Assembly: GCA_002480525.1 (NCBI GenBank)
Contig: DLCH01000041.1
Coordinates: 938-36,765, forward strand
DNA: 35,828 nt
Source: Gammaproteobacteria bacterium UBA7803
Lineage (GTDB): Bacteria > Pseudomonadota > Gammaproteobacteria > Pseudomonadales > Azotimanducaceae
Direction: 5' to 3'
Positions 34,470 through 35,828 of the stretch are shown piece by piece. The notes under the pieces were generated by a model. The model was not told the DNA's origin, made no database searches, and worked only from the letters and a program-made list of their open reading frames with translations. The first letter of the stretch is position 1. Every line of letters begins with the position of its first letter. Both the position numbers and the translations under genes were made by a program.

Positions 34470-34599
34470 CTTCTTGCCGGGTTGCCGCAGCCAAGCAGTA
34501 GCGGCAGCAGTACTCGGCAAGTACAGGCGTGGCGCGGTGTCTCTCTCCCCTTCCTCCCTAGCCGCGAAGACAGTGCCTCAATGTGCTGTCGCCACGCCT
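34470..34599 (+). ncRNA. Candidate structured RNA or leader with CU-rich loop
   Basis: Successive stems can be drawn: TGCCGC/GCGGCA (34483-34488 with 34501-34506), GTACT/AGTAC (34510-34514 with 34520-34524, loop CGGCA), and a perfect 10-bp stem AGGCGTGGCG/CGCCACGCCT (34525-34534 with 34590-34599). This last stem encloses two hairpins: CGCGG/CCGCG (34533-34537 with 34562-34566), whose loop is almost pure C and T and includes CCTTCCTCCC, and GACAGTGC/GTGCTGTC (34569-34576 with 34583-34590, loop CTCAAT). A few boundary bases are shared between stems. A matching promoter precedes it. No terminator with T-run follows, so it may be a processed small RNA or the 5-prime leader of the MerR message. 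No known RNA family is recognised. Confidence 0.45.
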
Positions 34600-34659
34600 C
34601 CCTCTTCTCCGCCCTGGACCGCCGGCGCGCCGATCTCCGGAGCGCCGGGTCCCGGGCGT

Positions 34660-34737
34660 CCTGTACACCCGCGGGGCTGGCGCCCCAACCTGGACAAACC
34701 GCCCAGGGCCTGTACACTTCCGTACGGATTCTGTACT
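34660..34737 (+). promoter_or_regulatory. MerR self-promoter with TGTACA boxes
   Basis: TGTACA occurs at 34662-34667 and 34711-34716, with TGTACT at 34732-34737 and CGTACG at 34721-34726. A promoter TGGACA (34691-34696), 16 nt, TACACT (34713-34718) has its -10 covered by the second TGTACA box. Binding would block transcription of the MerR gene, so autorepression is likely. TGTACA-like boxes are known targets of LitR/CarH-type MerR proteins. Confidence 0.65.
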
Positions 34738-34748
34738 GGGCAGGGGCT

Positions 34749-35654
34749 GTGGAAGCGGACGACGACCTGTACCGCATCGGAACGATCGCGAACCTCACGG
34801 GCATCGCCGTCGAGCGGCTGCGCGCCTGGGAGCGCCGCTACGGGCTGGAGCCCGCCCACAAGGCCGGCAAGACCCGTTTCTACAGCAAGGCCCAGCTCGA
34901 CCGCCTGCAGCTCATCAAGCGCCTCATCGACCAGGGCCACCCCATCAGCACCCTGGTGGAGCTGGACGACCAGGCGCTGGTGGAGCGGCTCAACACCCAG
35001 CGCCAGTCCCGCCTGCAGCCCGCGGTCGCCGGACTGATCGGCGCCAACCTGCTGGTGCTGGAGCAGCGCCAGGCCGAGGACGGCAGGGCGCCCCGGCTGG
35101 ACGTCCGCGGCCGCTGGCCCAACGTGGACGCCTTCTTCGAGGACAGCGCCGACGCCGGGGACCTGGAGGTGCTGGTGCTGCAGCTTCCCGTGCTGCTGCA
35201 CGACCAGGTGGAGCGGGTCGCCCGCCTGGTGCCCGACGCCCGGCTGGTCGTGCTCTATCAGTTCACCACGCCGAAGCACCTCGGCAGCGTCGAGGCCGCG
35301 GGGATTCCCACCCTGCAGTGGCCCGCCGCCTGGCAGGAGATCGAGCACGCCTGCGCCACCGCGGCCGGCATGCCGCTGCGGGCCGCGCGCTCCGCGGCGC
35401 GCCGCTTCACCGACGACGAGCTGGTCGCCATCGCGGCCAGCGCCGAGGATCCGAGCCGCTGCCCGGCGCACCTGGTGGAGCTGATCAGCAGCCTCAACGC
35501 GTTTTCCGAGTATGCCCTGAGCTGCGCCGGGGAGGCGGCGGACCCGGGCCTGTACGAAAGGGTCCACACGGACACGACCCAGGCCAGGGCCCAGCTCGAG
35601 CTCGCCCTGGAGGCGCTGGTGGATGCGGAGATGCTGCTCGCCACACCAAACTGA
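34749..35654 (+). CDS. MerR-family regulator, MlrA/LitR-CarH-like, without a visible B12 site
   Basis: A 301-residue regulator. The MerR winged helix is at the N terminus: YRIGTIANLTGIAVERLRAW, then ERRYGLEPAHKAGKTRFYSK and LDRLQLIKRLIDQGHPISTL. The WERRYG sequence is typical of the MlrA/LitR/CarH branch. The C-terminal part (about 95-240) looks like a helical cap plus a Rossmann-like fold (LEVLVLQLPVLLHDQVERVA; ARLVVLYQFTTP), but the ExHxxG cobalamin ligand motif is missing. It therefore resembles the B12-independent LitR class, in which another protein carries the light signal. It begins at GTG 34749 with AGGGG only 2-3 nt before it. TGTACA boxes lie upstream and again downstream at 35663-35709. 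Confidence 0.9.
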   Translation: MEADDDLYRIGTIANLTGIAVERLRAWERRYGLEPAHKAGKTRFYSKAQLDRLQLIKRLIDQGHPISTLVELDDQALVERLNTQRQSRLQPAVAGLIGANLLVLEQRQAEDGRAPRLDVRGRWPNVDAFFEDSADAGDLEVLVLQLPVLLHDQVERVARLVPDARLVVLYQFTTPKHLGSVEAAGIPTLQWPAAWQEIEHACATAAGMPLRAARSAARRFTDDELVAIAASAEDPSRCPAHLVELISSLNAFSEYALSCAGEAADPGLYERVHTDTTQARAQLELALEALVDAEMLLATPN

Positions 35655-35662
35655 ACAAGACC

Positions 35663-35713
35663 TGTACAAAAACTCCAAAAACCTGTTGACACGCTCTTTG
35701 TACTGTACATAAT
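35663..35713 (+). promoter_or_regulatory. Strong TGTACA-controlled promoter after the MerR gene
   Basis: TTGACA (35686-35691, perfect -35), 16-nt spacer, CATAAT (35708-35713, five of six). TGTACT (35699-35704) and TGTACA (35704-35709) lie in the spacer and touch the -10; a further TGTACA lies at 35663-35668. The geometry is the same as at the MerR gene's own promoter. The start is expected near 35720, reading toward the right edge. Confidence 0.8.
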
Positions 35714-35719
35714 GAGCGC

Positions 35720-35828
35720 ACATACAGGTTTCGGCGTGCGCAACTTCATGCAGTCCTCCCTTTCAAGTGTCCTTCCCCCAGAAGACGAAGTTGCACTCAG
35801 AGGTCATCCCTTCTGACACGCCTTTTTT
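35720..35828 (+). ncRNA. Candidate small RNA (or leader) with hairpin terminator
   Basis: The stretch from the predicted start to the T-run is about 105 nt. GCAACTTC (35740-35747) pairs with GAAGTTGC (35787-35794), extendable by GT/AC with a 2-nt bulge. GTGTC (35767-35771) plus AGAAG (35780-35784) pair with CTTCTGACAC (35810-35819), with CTTCCCCC bulged out, which together gives an H-type pseudoknot topology. TCCTCCC at 35754-35760 and the CTTCCCCC bulge are unpaired and complementary to Shine-Dalgarno sequences. A T-run ends the window. An in-frame small ORF (ATG 35748 to TGA 35816, 22 codons; extendable upstream) overlaps it, but its codon use is unlike the neighbours and no good ribosome-binding site is seen. 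Confidence 0.5.
35767..35828 (+). terminator. Intrinsic terminator at the right edge
   Basis: The stem CTTCTGACAC with its split partner (see the RNA entry), or the local 7-bp alternative TCAGAGG/CCTTCTGA (35797-35803 with 35810-35816), is followed by GCC and at least six T residues (35823-35828). The window ends inside the T-run. It is the only T-tailed hairpin noticed in the window. Confidence 0.6.

Larger units (their letters stand above)
34280..34748. other. Long intergenic region before the MerR gene
   Basis: This 469-bp stretch has no convincing gene. It holds the acyl-CoA synthetase promoter side with the element at 34301-34314, a plus-strand promoter candidate at 34436-34463, a highly folded segment at 34470-34599, and the MerR self-control region at 34660-34737. 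An A-run at about 34414-34420 (T-run on the minus strand) has no good stem beside it. The open frames in it have no family-like sequence. Confidence 0.6.

Noticed and set aside
34485..34500. Resemblance of GCAGCCAAGCAG to the conserved segment of bacterial SRP RNA
   Set aside because: The hallmark GGTCAGG and GGAAGGAAGCAGCC apical loop context is absent and the surrounding stems do not match SRP RNA.
35712..35816. Small protein gene of 22-34 codons at the right edge
   Set aside because: Its longest start lies inside the -10 box, the internal starts have no good ribosome-binding site, codon third positions are far less GC-rich than in neighbouring genes, and the stop lies in the terminator stem. 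It is kept only as an alternative to the RNA call.

Overview
The window is GC-rich (roughly 70 percent by eye), densely coded DNA from what looks like a gammaproteobacterial chromosome. The reasons are a LolCDE-like/LolA-like envelope operon, an Enterobacteria-like DgkA, a long (1432-residue) Lhr helicase, oligopeptidase B, a FimX-like c-di-GMP protein, and intergenic repeats of the pseudomonad REP type. No species call is justified. Beyond the REP repeats there is no transposase, phage, plasmid, tRNA, rRNA or CRISPR signal.

Layout. (1) 1-5477, minus strand: a TetR regulator, a LolA-fold secreted protein, three FtsX-type permeases and a truncated ABC ATPase. All five junctions are 4-nt stop/start overlaps. 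One strong promoter, apparently giving a leaderless tetR mRNA, carries GGTCA operators. (2) 5518-7645, minus: aldo/keto reductase, SRAP/YedK and an unknown protein, tightly packed. (3) 7744-11590: oligopeptidase B (plus), a small zinc-ribbon protein (minus) and an acetyl-CoA hydrolase/CoA-transferase family protein (minus). (4) 11697-18563, plus: Lhr helicase, a doubly degenerate GGDEF-EAL protein that may be leaderless, and a histone-deacetylase-family amidohydrolase overlapping it by one base. (5) 18645-24785: acyl-CoA and ester metabolism, with a MaoC hydratase, a type-B carboxylesterase, a pair of unlike acyl-CoA dehydrogenase subunits and a convergent PaaG-like crotonase. (6) 24850-27877, plus: SnoaL-like protein, HAD phosphatase, zinc-type CDF exporter, DgkA and a small membrane protein. 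(7) 27865-29470: HxlR regulator divergent from an AhpD/CMD-like protein and a PPOX flavoprotein. (8) 29489-31381, minus: bactofilin, methyltransferase and MarC. (9) 31525-31690: REP cluster. (10) 31704-34279, minus: acyl-CoA synthetase plus an APH-fold kinase of the ACAD10/11 type. (11) 34280-35828: a MlrA/LitR-like MerR regulator without a visible B12 site. TGTACA boxes lie on its own promoter and on a strong promoter downstream of it, and candidate structured RNAs lie on both sides.

How it fits together. The fatty-acid genes (acyl-CoA dehydrogenase pair, crotonase, acyl-CoA synthetase plus kinase) share a TGAAACGNNTT element in their promoter regions, so they may form one regulon whose regulator lies outside the window. 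The most novel-looking part is the right end. There the MerR regulator appears to control itself and a roughly 105-nt transcript that starts at a near-consensus promoter, carries CU-rich anti-Shine-Dalgarno-like segments and ends in a hairpin plus U-tract. A second, highly folded segment with a CU-rich loop lies upstream of the regulator. All function calls come from reading the sequence; no database search was run.
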